Position numbers and translations under genes: made by a program. This document shows positions 25,601 to 35,198 of a DNA stretch of 64,000 nt, piece after piece. Source of the stretch: Marisa cornuarietis (Eukaryota > Mollusca > Gastropoda > Architaenioglossa > Ampullariidae). The stretch's first letter is position 1; each line of letters starts with the position of its first letter. The notes under the pieces are model-generated. The model worked only from the letters and a program-made list of their open reading frames with translations, had not been told where the DNA came from and did not search any database. The stretch lies in the NCBI GenBank assembly GCA_004794655.1, contig SMMW01000023.1, forward strand, positions 124,001 through 188,000, in the 5' to 3' direction.

Positions 25601-28600
25601 AACTTTGAGGTCTTTGTTGTACGATCTTTCATTTTTAGTTCCTTGACATTTCAGAACTGTTTTGAAATACTTTCAGTCTGTTTCTCTAATCTTCAACAAA
25701 AGTAACCTTTACTTTTACAATACTAATGGATGACATACTAGTAAATCTTAGTCTTATAAAGATACTTAAAATGAGTTTACAAGGACCAGTGAGTTTAGAT
25801 AAGTTGGCCATAAACTAAGGTATCACAATCAGTGAGCAGTTTTCACCTTAAGCTGTGATATTTACGCTTAGTATGTTATATGTTGTTGTTATTGTGTGCA
25901 CTGTACACATGATCATTTGATGCCTCTCTACAGTCTGTGTACATTAGTGCTCATTCATCTCATGCAGCAATCTCTCTACAATTCCGCTATTCTCATGCAA
26001 GAGGGCGGTAACCCCAAGGATAGAGAAGAGGCTTTGAGGAGGTAACCGTTAAGTCAATTCACTGTGTGTGTTACAAGATATGTGCATTTCCATCACCCAA
26101 GATTTATGTTAGAAGTCAGAAACATATCTGGTTACCGACCCTCATATGGCTTATTAGTCATTTGACTAAAACAAATATATATATATATAGTGCACGTAAG
26201 TTTTTCCCCTGACTAAAACAAATGCTTTGATCTTCAAAGATGTATTGTTAGTCGTATTACATGCATTCATCTGTGTTACTGGCATCTAGAATGTAATGCC
26301 ACAATTAAACTGCAGCTTGAAAAGTTCTTTATCAGAATAAAAAGAAAATGTTTGTTATCACACTTAAGATGTAATAATGTATTGAGAGCATCAGACAGAC
26401 AAAATATCGTGAGCTGCAGCAGGTGATGCACACTGAGACACTTGTTGTCCTGCCTGTAGGCTACACAAGTTGGAGCAAGGGGACCCCCGTGACCCCAAGA
26501 TCTTCTTCAACAGTGCCATGCTGGCCATGGATGAGAAGAACTTCACGGCCGCAGAGATCAACTTCAAGAAGGCCATTCAGGTGAGTGGGTGTGGAGGTGG
26601 AGAGGAGCATGTGATTAAGATCATTGACATGAGGGGGTGTGAACACGAACATTGGGGTGTGATCAAGGTCACTCATATGAGTGGATGCAAAAATAGACAG
26701 GAGGGTTATAGGACATTAGATTATTCACAGTAGTGTCAGATGTCATTCACAGTAGTGTCAGATGTCAGAGAACCTTAGTATGGAAAAAGTGATTAATGGT
26801 AATAGAGTAAAGGTACAGGACAGATGGGTGTAGACATTAAGGTAAAGGTACAGGCTAGGTGGGTGTGAACACTAAAGTAAAGGTACAAGACAAGTGGGTA
26901 TGTACACTAGAGTAAAGGTACAAGACAGGTGGGTGTGTACACTAGAGTAAAGGTACAAGACAGGTGGGTGTGTACACTAAAGTAAAGGTACACGATAGGT
27001 GGGTGTGTACACGAGTAAAGGTACAAGACAGGTGGGTGTGTACACTAAAGTAAAGGTACAAGATAGGTGGGTGTGTACACTAGAGTAAAGGTACAAGACA
27101 GGTGGGTGTGTACACGAGTAAAGGTACAAGACAGGTGGGTGTGTACACTAAAGTAAAGGTACAAGATAGGTGGGTGTGTACACTAAAGTAAAGGTACAAG
27201 ACAGGTGGGTGTTACCCTATGTGTACACTAAAGTAAAGGTACAAGACAGGTGGGTGTGTACACTAGAGTGAAGGTACAAGACAGGTGGGTATGTACACTA
27301 GAGTAAAGGTACAAGACAGGTGGGTGTTACCCTATGTGTACACTAAAGTAAAGGTACAAGACAGGTGGGTGTGTACACTAGAGTGAAGGTACAAGACAGG
27401 TGGGTATGTACACTAGAGTAAAGGTACAAGACAGGTGGGTGTTACCCTATGTGTACACTAAAGTAAAGGTACAAGACAGGTGGGTGTGTACACTAGAGTG
27501 AAGGTACAAGACAGGTGGGTATGTACACTAGAGTAAAGGTACAAGACAGGTGGGTGTGTACACTAGAGTGAAGGTACAGGACAGGTGGGTGTTACACTAG
27601 AGTAAAGGGCGGTTTAATATTAACAGTCTGTTCAGGCATTGTCCTGTGTTATAGATAATGCACATTAATATGAAGTATTATTTCTGTACCACTAAAGGTT
27701 CCAGTGGCGTAGGAAGATGCTAGGCTTTGGGGGGGGGGGCAAGCTCCATGCTGACAATGAATAACGTTCACATTCTTGCCTTCCCAGCATCTTTTGGGGG
27801 GGGCGGCTGCCCCCCCTTGCCCCCTCCCCCCTGTTCCTACGCCACTGGGTTCATACCCAGTAGGACAGACCATAATTTAAGAGCTACTTTTGAGAAAACA
27901 ATACCAGAAGTATTGTAGAGAATGGAATAAACAGAACTGTACAACTCCAGCTGAGCTTCCTTGGGTTGTCCAAGTGCATGCTGGGTGGTTTCAACATATA
28001 ATAAATGTCAGAATCCAGTTGAGGTGTAGGACTACAGATCTATGTGCCATGGGAGGGTTGCAGGTGGCTAAGGAGGGGAACTGTGCTATGCTAAGCCAAG
28101 TTTATGCCTCTTGTAAAGCATGCTGATCCCATGAAAACTATTCAAGGTGCTAATGTAAACTAAATGGAGACTGAATTGCACACAGGGAAAGATGTTGATA
28201 AACAAGAAAGTGTTCAAATGTTTCTATTTGTATGTGTGTTTATAGCTGGACCCCAAGTTCCGTAGTGCTTTGTTTAACCTGGCCCTAATGCTAGTCAATG
28301 ATGTCAACCGTCCTTTGGAAGCAGTTCCGTACTTGGAACAGCTGCTGACTGTGAGTTATCTGACCTTGATTTATTGATTCATTATGTTCTTATACTTGAT
28401 GTCAGAGAAGTTGATGTACCAACTGTTAGAGCTCACTTGTTGCTTAAGTTGTCATGGTTACTGTCAAATTAGTGTATAGTTAGGGGTCTTTTAGTAAGTT
28501 ATTAGCTATATTATCATATATGTAAAAACGTTTATGTATAAATTGCTTTAAGTGTAAAAGAAGTGTTAGATGACAGATATAGTGGAGATGGAAGTATAAG

Positions 28601-29922
28601 ATGGTAGATATAGTAGAGATGGAAAGGTTAGATCACATCTTCCACTCTGAGCTGTGGTAGGTTACCTGGCAGCAATAGTTTTTGTGTCGTGTCAGTGGCT
28701 ACACTCAACAGTTTTCTTATTGAATAGGTTGAATAGGCTTTTATTATTGGCTAGGTGCAATATGTGTTCTCATACTAGCTTGCTATGATTAGTGTTCCTC
28801 AGATCTTTTGCTCCCATGTTTAGCAACTGATCATAAGGAACACATTACACAGAACAGGTCTATTAGATGTCTTAGGACTTGTCACCACACCAAGATGTTT
28901 CATTACTTTATATCAGCAGCTAAATCCTAATAGTTGAAACAACTCAGAATGTGTGTGTTTTCCTTACACCTGTCTGTGCACGCCTACAGCACTACCCAGA
29001 TCACACTAAAGGCCTGATCTTAATGGGAGACCTCAATGTCAACCACCTGAAGAATCTGGATGCTGCAGAACAGGTAATCCTTGTGATGCTTTAAGAGACA
29101 TGTGAGAAAGTTTGAGCAAGCAGAGCTTACTATGAGCCCATTGTAGGCTGACATCTTCCAATAACTGGTTCACATCTCTCAGCACACTCCCTAATCCTTT
29201 TCTTGCCTAATCTAGTTCAGTCCCCTTATCCATTTCTATCTTTTCCCGTTATCTTGCATGCTCACATTCATACCATTGGTTATGACCTTAGCTTCTCAAC
29301 TCATTCATTGGCTAATCATTAATGGTGATACATTGAGCGATTACTGTTTTATTAAAGCCTTATGCTTACTTCTTAACTTGACTGTGTTTATCTTCCTTTA
29401 CCTGTTAACTTGACTGTGTTTATTGTCCTTCTTGTTCATCTTCTCTTTCACTCAGTCACTTAGTCTCTACCTTCTTTCCTTCACTTTTTTTTTTCTTTTA
29501 GTAGCTTCTTCCCCCACTCCCCTTGACCCTTGCGTTGCCCTTTTGATCCTTTTTTCATTTATTAATTTATGAATTTTGTTTCCTTTATTCTTGGGCAGAA
29601 CTTTAGAACCATTTTGCAGCATGAGCCAAGCAACGTGCAAGCTCATCACAACCTCTGTGTGGTGTATGTAGAGCGCGGTGACCTGCTCCGTGCAGAAAGA
29701 TGCCTCATTGACACCCTGGCGCTAGAACCATCTGCAGATTATGTCCGCAACCATCTCAACATCGTGAGGTCTCGCATCCACCAAATTCGACAGCGACAAC
29801 AGCAGCAACAACAACAAACCCAGCAGCAGCAGGCATCACCCCTCTTACATCAGGAAATACCTCAAAGGACATCAGTGTTTGACTCTCAGGAGCAGCCACA
29901 GAATCCACCACAAACTCCATGA
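10506..29922 (+). CDS. TMTC3: TMTC3: O-mannosyltransferase with TPR repeats (20 coding exons)
   Basis: Complete spliced gene of 866 codons. Exons: 10506-10691, 11120-11256, 12098-12179, 12688-12787, 14995-15110, 15500-15672, 16818-17070, 18062-18213, 18582-18665, 19322-19459, 20827-20951, 21319-21422, 23482-23564, 23909-23981, 25420-25506, 25968-26041, 26460-26580, 28246-28350, 28990-29073, 29599-29922. Every junction is GT-AG and the phases close to one frame. Family knowledge: TMTC proteins are ER membrane O-mannosyltransferases acting on cadherin-type domains. Seen here: a hydrophobic N-terminus, the FVFDD acidic motif (D30-D31), [15 protein letters not shown] and a DUF1736 core with [18 protein letters not shown] (residues 1-430), then TPR repeats (about 435-790) and a short Q-rich tail. 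Block order and the DUF1736 wording fit TMTC3 better than TMTC1, 2 or 4. Human TMTC3 is slightly longer with a basic tail, absent here. Orthology is from recalled motifs, not alignment. Confidence 0.92.
11017..11119. repeat. 38-bp tandem repeat ending at a TMTC3 splice acceptor
   Basis: Units begin at 11017, 11055 and 11093 with 'tat(c/t)ttttgtctgtt' and contain 'atatgctgta(t/g)'. The third copy, in which 'gctgtat' has become 'gctgtag', supplies the AG acceptor of coding exon 2. Confidence 0.85.
11120..11256 (+). CDS. TMTC3: TMTC3 coding exon 2
   Basis: Encodes [10 protein letters not shown] and a membrane segment, both conserved in TMTC proteins. The acceptor 'gctgtag' lies inside the last copy of a 38-bp tandem repeat. 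Ends in phase 2. Confidence 0.9.
11390..11790. mobile_element. possible MITE in TMTC3 intron
   Basis: Ends look inverted: 'agcactaggggga' and 'gcggggcctaaggc' on the left against 'gggccttaagcgg' and 'ccctctagcactggct' on the right. About 400 bp with no open frame of note. The match is imperfect and no target duplication is clear. Confidence 0.35.
12036..12066 (+). repeat. decoy copy of the exon 4 acceptor
   Basis: 'catttgttttacaggtaac' followed by 'ggggtagt' nearly repeats the acceptor and first bases of TMTC3 exon 4 at 12674-12703. It lies just upstream of exon 3 and breaks down after about 30 bases, so it cannot encode the exon. Confidence 0.6.
12098..12179 (+). CDS. TMTC3: TMTC3 coding exon 3
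   Basis: Encodes [16 protein letters not shown], a family signature. Donor 'gtgagt' at 12180. Confidence 0.9.
12688..12787 (+). CDS. TMTC3: TMTC3 coding exon 4
   Basis: Encodes [20 protein letters not shown], which directly continues exon 3. Ends in phase 1. Confidence 0.9.
12918..13112 (+). mobile_element. dispersed element with GT/GA tract (copy 1)
   Basis: A (GT)n tract, 'gcgagagagaaaa', 'caacatgtatacat', then 'cttgtggataaataaaggg' and 'gtattgtattgta'. The same order occurs at 58.19-58.44 kb, so this is a repeat family, probably the 3' end of a retroelement. Confidence 0.6.
13935..14205 (+). pseudogene. degenerate DNA-transposase C-terminal fragment
   Basis: In TMTC3 intron 4, one frame reads [20 protein letters not shown] and a second reads [20 protein letters not shown]. 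The order 'GY...K...C..C', 'G.L..PS', then an acidic helix resembles the C-terminal part of P-element/THAP9-like transposases. A frame change and in-frame stops show it is dead. The superfamily is uncertain. Confidence 0.4.
14995..15110 (+). CDS. TMTC3: TMTC3 coding exon 5
   Basis: Encodes a membrane segment followed by [18 protein letters not shown], conserved in the family. Donor 'gtaagt' at 15111. Confidence 0.92.
15500..15672 (+). CDS. TMTC3: TMTC3 coding exon 6
   Basis: Encodes a loop, a hydrophobic segment and the stretch ending AQLPVFTK. Ends in phase 2, joined by the first base of exon 7. Confidence 0.88.
15745..15835 (-). mobile_element. LINE 3' tail fragment
   Basis: (AAT)n then 'ttgatttgtatagcgctttt', with 'aagcactttacta' following. 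Same type of tail as LINE copies A-C, in reverse orientation. Confidence 0.55.
16558..16629. repeat. short hairpin (inverted repeat)
   Basis: Left arm 'cagtcaaatgaaacatagc' (16558-16576) pairs with the right arm at 16606-16629, which carries a 5-base insertion, across a 29-base loop. It lies in TMTC3 intron 6. It may be the end of a foldback element or a hairpin RNA. Confidence 0.6.
16818..17070 (+). CDS. TMTC3: TMTC3 coding exon 7 (DUF1736 core)
   Basis: Encodes [19 protein letters not shown], then the NAWLLLNP and CCDWTMG blocks, the strongest TMTC3-type match in the window. Donor 'gtaatt' at 17071. Confidence 0.95.
17135..17620 (+). mobile_element. piggyBac-like MITE, copy 1 (right-truncated)
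   Basis: Begins at a TTAA (17135-17138). It shares long blocks with the copies at 36.36 and 41.75 kb: 'aagtcaaccagtcagg', 'gatcaagcgccat', 'agtaatatttaaattcta' and 'tatgtttgtttgg'. The right inverted repeat is missing. Non-coding. Confidence 0.72.
18062..18213 (+). CDS. TMTC3: TMTC3 coding exon 8
   Basis: Encodes [20 protein letters not shown], strongly conserved in TMTC proteins, then a membrane segment. Ends in phase 2. Confidence 0.94.
18582..18665 (+). CDS. TMTC3: TMTC3 coding exon 9
   Basis: Last membrane segment, then FVRNYDW, which leads into the TPR region. Phases 2 in and 2 out fit its neighbours. Confidence 0.88.
19208..19273. repeat. short tandem duplication
   Basis: 'aaattgacggtaaaaacatc' occurs twice, about 24 bases apart, shortly before TMTC3 exon 10. 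Confidence 0.8.
19322..19459 (+). CDS. TMTC3: TMTC3 coding exon 10 (first TPR)
   Basis: Encodes [20 protein letters not shown], a clear TPR. Donor at 19460. Confidence 0.93.
19621..20826. repeat. 29-bp minisatellite in TMTC3 intron 10
   Basis: About 41 units of 'ttgtgacaactctttgttgc' plus 'tgtttgtac'. Some units lack three bases and two carry 'cttcaaacctgttgc'. The reverse strand stays open because the units shift frames without stops, giving false QQQR-type proteins. The last decayed unit holds the acceptor of exon 11. Confidence 0.95.
20827..20951 (+). CDS. TMTC3: TMTC3 coding exon 11 (TPR)
   Basis: Encodes [19 protein letters not shown]. The in-frame acceptor is 'gtgaag' ending at 20826; it falls in the last decayed unit of the 29-bp minisatellite. 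The 'tgcag' six bases on is out of frame. Confidence 0.88.
21155..21190. repeat. TA-rich microsatellite
   Basis: (TA)n and 'tatata' runs in TMTC3 intron 11. Confidence 0.8.
21319..21422 (+). CDS. TMTC3: TMTC3 coding exon 12 (TPR)
   Basis: Encodes [17 protein letters not shown] through RLEEARN. The acceptor has a good T-tract. Ends in phase 0. Confidence 0.92.
21784..21891 (+). CDS. possible in-frame cassette exon of TMTC3
   Basis: 108 bases (36 codons) flanked by 'aatcag' and 'gag|gtgagg', preceded by a T-rich tract, open throughout and in phase 0 with exons 12 and 13. It would insert a charged stretch ([16 protein letters not shown]...) into a TPR helix. Skipping it gives the usual family spacing, so it is at most an alternative exon. 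It could equally be decayed mobile DNA. Confidence 0.25.
21900..23470. other. long TMTC3 intron segment, no gene recognised
   Basis: 1.5 kb with several unrelated open frames but no recognisable domain. A duplicated block 'gcagaagagatg' ... 'actggc(c/a)gttgtcttcc' occurs at about 22588 and 22659. Base composition differs from flanking intron, so an old mobile insertion is possible, but no ends were found. Confidence 0.3.
23482..23564 (+). CDS. TMTC3: TMTC3 coding exon 13 (TPR)
   Basis: Encodes [20 protein letters not shown]. Joins exon 12 as EEARN-LLQQAIS, the expected TMTC3 spacing. Confidence 0.92.
23909..23981 (+). CDS. TMTC3: TMTC3 coding exon 14 (TPR)
   Basis: Encodes [20 protein letters not shown]. 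Acceptor 'cttttcag', donor 'gtgagc'. Confidence 0.9.
24195..25230 (-). mobile_element. LINE 3' fragment (copy B), with nested insertion
   Basis: On the minus strand it encodes [20 protein letters not shown] and, after frame changes, [10 protein letters not shown], matching the C-terminal end of a LINE ORF2, followed by the 'agcgctaagagcatactc' 3' UTR and an (ATT)n tail. The sequence is split at 24838-25160 by another element; the reading resumes at 'caccagacgtgcagc' on the far side. Dead copy. Confidence 0.75.
24838..25160. mobile_element. non-autonomous DNA element with 8-bp target duplication (hAT-like size)
   Basis: 323 bp flanked by 'ctctaagc' on both sides (24830-24837 and 25161-25168). 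The left end has about five copies of 'cagacacttaatcccc' and the right end about four copies of its reverse complement 'ggggattaagtgtctg'. The middle is AT-rich and non-coding. It sits inside LINE copy B, which gives the empty site. Confidence 0.75.
25420..25506 (+). CDS. TMTC3: TMTC3 coding exon 15 (TPR)
   Basis: Encodes [20 protein letters not shown] and KIDPDHV. Length 87, phase 0 at both ends. Confidence 0.9.
25968..26041 (+). CDS. TMTC3: TMTC3 coding exon 16
   Basis: Encodes [20 protein letters not shown]. Ends in phase 2, completed by exon 17. Confidence 0.9.
26460..26580 (+). CDS. TMTC3: TMTC3 coding exon 17 (TPR)
   Basis: Encodes [20 protein letters not shown]. Donor 'cag|gtgagt'. 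The next intron contains the 35-bp minisatellite. Confidence 0.92.
26812..27607. repeat. 35-bp minisatellite in TMTC3 intron 17
   Basis: About 22 units of 'agtaaaggtacaagacaggt' plus 'gggtgtgtacactaa'. Three blocks of about 117 bp with an extra 'ttaccctatg' recur near 27210, 27326 and 27443, a higher-order repeat. Each unit carries CAGGTGGGT. Confidence 0.94.
27706..27848. mobile_element. foldback element, 'ggcgtaggaa' family (copy 2)
   Basis: Near-perfect inverted ends: 'ccagtggcgtaggaag' on the left and 'ttcctacgccactgg' on the right. Long G- and C-tracts lie inside and can pair, with 'catgctgacaatgaa' in the middle. Related to the 8.8 kb element. Confidence 0.75.
28246..28350 (+). CDS. 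TMTC3: TMTC3 coding exon 18 (TPR)
   Basis: Encodes [20 protein letters not shown]. Phase 0 at both ends. Confidence 0.92.
28990..29073 (+). CDS. TMTC3: TMTC3 coding exon 19 (TPR)
   Basis: Encodes [20 protein letters not shown]. Donor 'cag|gtaatc'. Confidence 0.92.
29599..29922 (+). CDS. TMTC3: TMTC3 last coding exon
   Basis: Encodes the last TPR ([20 protein letters not shown]), then [14 protein letters not shown] and a glutamine-rich tail ending PPQTP. Stop TGA at 29920-29922. The Q-run is encoded by mixed CAA/CAG codons. Confidence 0.93.
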   Translation, partial: NFRTILQHEPSNVQAHHNLCVVYVERGDLLRAERCLIDTLALEPSADYVRNHLNIVRSRIHQIRQRQQQQQQQTQQQQASPLLHQEIPQRTSVFDSQEQPQNPPQTP

Positions 29923-30683
29923 TAGAAGCCTCGCAGGCCTGGCAGAAAGCAGTCTGACAGGACTAACAGTGGTCAGGCCCATACCCGCAGCTCTCTCAAC
30001 TTTACCTCTGGTGGGAGATGACTGTGCCAGAGTGGTATCCTCTGAAAACCAAAGAGTGGAATGCCTGGGAAAACCGAGTTTCTTTCAAATTTCTATTGAT
30101 CTTGGAAAAAAGGAGGGCCATTTTCTTTTTGGACAATTTGTGATGCATTGCTGCTGTGTGCAGTCAGCATAGCTTGTCTGTTGGCCATAGGAACTTTATG
30201 CAGATCTTGCAGTACTTCATTGCAGGCAGTGACTCTATATGGTACTTCAGTGTGCACAGGTTGTGACTTTATGCAGATATTCATTCATTTATCCCTTGAC
30301 TGGTACCAGTCCTTGCGGGGAGCACATCGATAGATGTGGCAGCTGACAAGGTCCGCCATGCAGGCCTGTCTTGAGCGGTGGTCAGCTCCACTCCTTCAAG
30401 TTTGTAAGCTAGTTCTTCCTCTGTCCACCTCAACATTGACCTTTCTCCAAGGTACTGTTAAGGATAGTCTTTAGCATAACATAATGTTGTGCCGAACCAG
30501 ATCAGCTTGGCCTGCTTGACTGTTGCAAGTAGTGGTTCCTGGTGTCCTACAAGTGTGGTGACTGTGCTTCATACAAAGTCATTGGTTATGTGTCACTTGT
30601 ACAAGATTGGGAGCAGCTTTCTCAGGCACTTGTTCTCAAATGCCTAGATTCTTCTCTCAGTACCAGCAAGCAGAGTCAGTGTT

Positions 30684-30890
30684 TTATTCATGCAGCAGGA
30701 TGGGAGCAGCGAGGAATTCGTACAGTCTCCTCTTTGTAGTAAAACTTATGTCACCAGATTGTGTCCAGTCCGGATGCGGATAAATGTTGTGGAGCTGCTG
30801 TCTTTGGTATTTAAGACTGTCTTTGGCTTCTGAGTATTTAAAGCTCTTTACCTCTTTGAGCCATACTTGTTCATCTCGATATTGCACACT
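30684..30890 (-). pseudogene. LINE reverse-transcriptase fragment
   Basis: The minus frame reads LKEVKSFKYSEAKDSLKYQ ... TTKRRLYEFLAAPILLHE, matching the end of the non-LTR reverse transcriptase ('FKYLGS...K.RL...LV..ILLY'). A similar fragment lies at 36.85-37.04 kb. Confidence 0.6.
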
Positions 30891-31338
30891 TCACTGCAAG
30901 CAGATGGCGACCTTACCCAGATATCACAGTACTACAGTTTTTTTACATTCAGTTGAATAATTTTCTGCTGAGTACAAGAGATTAGTATAAATAGTGTTTA
31001 TATGGAGTTGTATTTGTGTTGGGGTGGGAGTGGTGGTGTGTGTGCACATACCCCTATATCTGTGCATGAATAATGTGCAAGAGAGTGGGCAAGAAATTCC
31101 GTTTTACAGCCATAGGTGTCATCAGCTTTTTTATATGCAATTGTGTACATGTGAGAGTTTTTGAAACAAACAAAAGAAGAACCAGGTGGATTGTTAAGCT
31201 GATGAGGCTTTTTTCCCATAGAATCAGTTCACGTTGGTATAATGCTGAACACAATTTGAGGGTTTCTGAAGATTGATGGAGGTACCTTACACTGCATTGT
31301 GTCTACAGTGCTGGGTTTACTCTGTCATTATGATACTG

Positions 31339-31690
31339 CACGGATACAGTGTGGGATTTACCGTTATGAAACACCACTGAGTTTATCATGGATACAGTGT
31401 GGGATTTACCCTGTTATGAAACACCACTGAGTTTATCATGGATACAGTGTGGGATTTAACCTGTTATGAAACACCACTGAGTTTATCATGGATACAGTGT
31501 GGGATTTATCCTGGCATGAAACAGTGCTGAGTCTATCATGGATACAGTGTGGGATTTATCCTGTTATGAAACACCACTGAGTTTATCATGGATACAGGTG
31601 GGATTTATCCTGGCATGAAACACTGCTGAGTCTATCATGGGTACAGTGTGGAGTTTACCTTGTCACAGATACAGTGCTGGGCTTATCCTG
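31339..31690. repeat. 50-bp tandem repeat, about seven copies
   Basis: Units of 'gatacagtgtgggattta' ... 'tgaaacaccactgagt' ... 'atcatg'. The array lies in the probable TMTC3 3' UTR. Confidence 0.9.
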
Positions 31691-33033
31691 TCACTACACC
31701 CTGCAACGTCCCAATCAACCATTCATTCCTTACCTTTGTCTCCAATAGTTTAACTTACAGTGGTTATGGTTGTCTTCAAGGGATTTAAAATATTTTTGCA
31801 AGTAGCTGTTTCAACTGATAATATTTGCTGGTTTACTCAGATCCTTTCTTGTTTAACTCCACTTACATATTCTTGCGATATTATTTCTTGTTTTATACTT
31901 ATTTCAGCTTGTCTTAAGATTTATTAGAAAATCTTTTAAGTCATATTCTATTTATTTTTTCTATATGTATTGTCAAACCTTGTTAATGTTCTGCTTTGTG
32001 TGCACTTGTGAACCAGTGGTTTTATTCACTTCATTAATTCCTATACACTGTTTTAGAAGCTACAAATTTATCAAAGAGATTATTTTAGAAGCTACAAATT
32101 GATCACAGGACTAATCCTCATGAATAGCAAATGAAGCAGAAATGATTTTACTGGTTGGGTTTTAAAAAAATGGTTTAACGAATGCCTGGGAGATAATGCT
32201 TGTACAAAGGTCTATTTCACAAACTCTTAAGATGACATAAGGCAGGAAGTTTGGTCTCGAGGTCAAGCAGTGCAGCGTGGGAGCAGGGTGTACTTGCAAC
32301 TGTTCATGTGCCAGAAAACTGGAGACCCTCTTCTCCCTCAAAAACACACACCCAGTTTGTCCTCCATTGATATCAGCTTCATCAACTTTGCTACATACTT
32401 TTAAGCATCATTAATGGAAGCAGCTGTTCACTTTGGATATTGCTTATTTTGAGATCTCTATCCATTGGCTTTCAGTTATTTCTAGGTATACATTGTTATC
32501 TAGTAACATATCAGTTTGTACTGCTCTTGTTTTGCCAGAGATAGTGTGGATAAACAGCAGTCGTTCTAATGGCACATGATCTCATGCAGGCTTGATGAGA
32601 AAATGGGAAAGTATTTCAGAGATTTATGTTTTATAACCCATTTTCTTTGCACAAGTATTTTGTCTTTTTAATTGCTGTTAGTCAGAGGGTCCTAATTTTG
32701 CAGTAGACCCATGTGGCTACAGTCCTAAAGCTATCCCACGTGGCTAGTCTCTAAAGCCATCCCCTTCATCCAGAGCTGCTGTGATTTATATCCTTAATTC
32801 TAACGTTTGCTCTCATTTACACATTCATATCAGCTGCCACTGGAAAGTGTATGCCAAGACATATCTGTATACGGTGCATTCAACTTTCCTGCTTCCATAA
32901 ACCAAGATTTGTGTGGGACCACCAGCACTGTCACATGGTGTAGATTATGCATGTACTGGTAGGACTCTTCTGCTTGTTTTTCTTTCATGCTGTTACATCT
33001 TGGTTATCATTAGCATCTCTGTACTAGTCTTCT

Positions 33034-33281
33034 AGGGGAAGCAGATAGCCAAATGGTTAGAGTGCTGGCATCCAAACTTCCCAATTAGCACAGCAAACTT
33101 CTCCCGGTCAACCCAGCTGGCAGGAATGGGCACCTGACTTCATAAATGGTTGGGGAAGTTAAGGGAGTGAGGGAAAGATGATGGGCACCACCCTCGTGTA
33201 AAACTGGCCCCAAGAAAAGTGAGGCCCCTAACGTCACCCTCCAACGACCTGAAAAGGTTACAGGATAACCTTTACCTTACT
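33034..33281 (+). mobile_element. tRNA-derived SINE (copy 1)
   Basis: The head 'tagccaaatggttagagtgc' is A-box-like. The body shares 'gatgggcacc', 'cgacctgaaaaggttacagg' and the 'tttaccttac' tail with the copy at 37.3 kb. Confidence 0.7.
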
Positions 33282-33734
33282 CTTTTTTTTGGATAACGTT
33301 CTTTTCTGTATTCTTAGAACCTATTTGTTTTTTAACCTTTTATAAATACCTTTGTGTTATCAGTGTGTGGTTTCTATATTTTAGTTACTTGTGCTGACTG
33401 ATTTTCATATTGAATGTGTTGTCAAAGGAGATGGCAGTTTAAAACAAATTTTATTTCTATGGATGATCTCTTTGTAAAGAACTGAGAATAATCGGTTAAC
33501 ATTGAAAGCTAACCTGAGTGGACAATTACTTGAGTGGTTCACTCAAAGATGTTAACTCTTTAAACAAATTTTTTTCAAGAGAGACAGGCCTTTGAATGCT
33601 GCAGTTTTTGTGTGGTTTTGGAAAGATGTTGAGACATTTCTCAAGATGCAGTGAAGTCAGGTGTGTGCATTTTGGTCAATCGACATGCACTTTTCTAAAA
33701 GAAAACAAATTGCTACACATCTTTGTGATAAATT

Positions 33735-33740
33735 AATAAA
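33735..33740 (+). terminator. candidate TMTC3 poly(A) signal
   Basis: AATAAA downstream of the TMTC3 stop, within a long gene-free stretch. Confidence 0.35.
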
Positions 33741-34635
33741 GTCATATGTTTTGCTAACCTGCTAGCAAGTTTTGAGCTTAATTTCCTGTCCTTAAATAGC
33801 ATGTACAACATGTAACATTCCATTCACATGTACGTACAATCTCATCCTCTGATCATCTATTCAAAACAAAGATGGCAACAGGACCAAAGCTTGTGTTGCA
33901 GTATTTGTGTCGTCTTATTTATGTGCTAATCTGCATTAACTGCCCTTTGTAAAGTTTTGTGGACTGTGATCTTCACAAACATTCAGTACCTGTCTGCTGG
34001 TTGACAGGGTGACCCTGCAAGGACAGTTATCTTTCCACTGACAACTATTATCAGTCTCCACAAATCTCTGTGCTGAACTCAAAGCTCAAATCCACATGTT
34101 TATGTCTTTGTTCATGGCGGTTTAATATTACGAACTAAATGTTGCTACAATTCAAGTCCTCAGATTAGGCTGTTTCACTTTGTTTCAAACACTTTTGCTT
34201 AGCTTGACACTTGCATAAGAATACTTTGTTATGTATTGTGAAATATCAGTCTGCCCTTCTGAAGCACCATGGACAGATTGTAGTTGTTCTACCACCCAGG
34301 GTATACACTGCACTGAAGTCCTGCATTTCACCAGTTTGACACATGAACCAACACCTGAACTGTAAAAAGTATTTATCAGTACCTGCATGGACAAATAAAA
34401 TTTTAACATTGTCATTCAAGCACATCATATCCATTCAAATGTGGAATATGCAGAACAGTTCACCTTCAAATGCTAATCTTTTCTGATGCAAGATGGCAGT
34501 TATCATATTTCCAGCAGACTGCCTAAGAGAGTGAACATCATACAGTAATCAAACAGCTCTGCCTCCAACAATGGGCGAAGCTTTTTGCCACCAACAGCTT
34601 CGGCTTTTACCCAAAAAATTTGCCACATTTCCACC

Positions 34636-34641
34636 TTTATT
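34636..34641 (-). terminator. candidate poly(A) signal of the zinc-finger gene
   Basis: TTTATT on the plus strand (AATAAA on the minus strand), about 560 bases beyond the zinc-finger gene stop. Confidence 0.35.
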
Positions 34642-35198
34642 ATAAAAATTATCCAGCATTATTAACATGCCATTTACCCACACAACTAAATCACTGGTAA
34701 CACCAAGACGAACAACTTATGGTAAATTGGAAAAGCTGCAAATCTGAAAGTCAGGGAAAGGCGCTTGTGAGGCTTGACAAGACATGATGGGTTCTCTGCA
34801 GTGTGTTATACTATCAACAGCATGCTGCTTTGAGTACATTTATGTACTTCTTGTGATGTCTGTCCACAAAGGCCAAGAAAAAGAAGGGCAAACTGTACTC
34901 AGATCTGTAGGTGCTGTACGCAAATGAAGAATTCAGTCTTTCCACAAAAATCTACTCCAATGCCCCATATCTTACAGTTTGCGCGCACACACACACACAC
35001 ACATGCACATACATCACCCACAAGTCTGCTTGTTCCTGTGGTGTGCACTGGACACCAACTTTGAGAATACAACAGCCCCTAGCACACAAAGCCTGTCTGA
35101 TGCTACATAAAGGTTGCAGGCTTGTGCTTCCTAAGCTGCAGATGTATCACTCCAGGTCCAGATGTCACCTGTTCAACACTGCAGGGTGATGGTGGAGA

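Larger units (their letters stand above)
29923..33745 (+). other. TMTC3 3' UTR and downstream sequence
   Basis: No coding exon follows the TMTC3 stop. The region includes a LINE relic (30.7-30.9 kb), a 50-bp tandem repeat and a SINE. The clearest poly(A) signal on this strand is AATAAA at 33735-33740; another lies near 34394. Which is used cannot be read from sequence alone. Confidence 0.4.
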
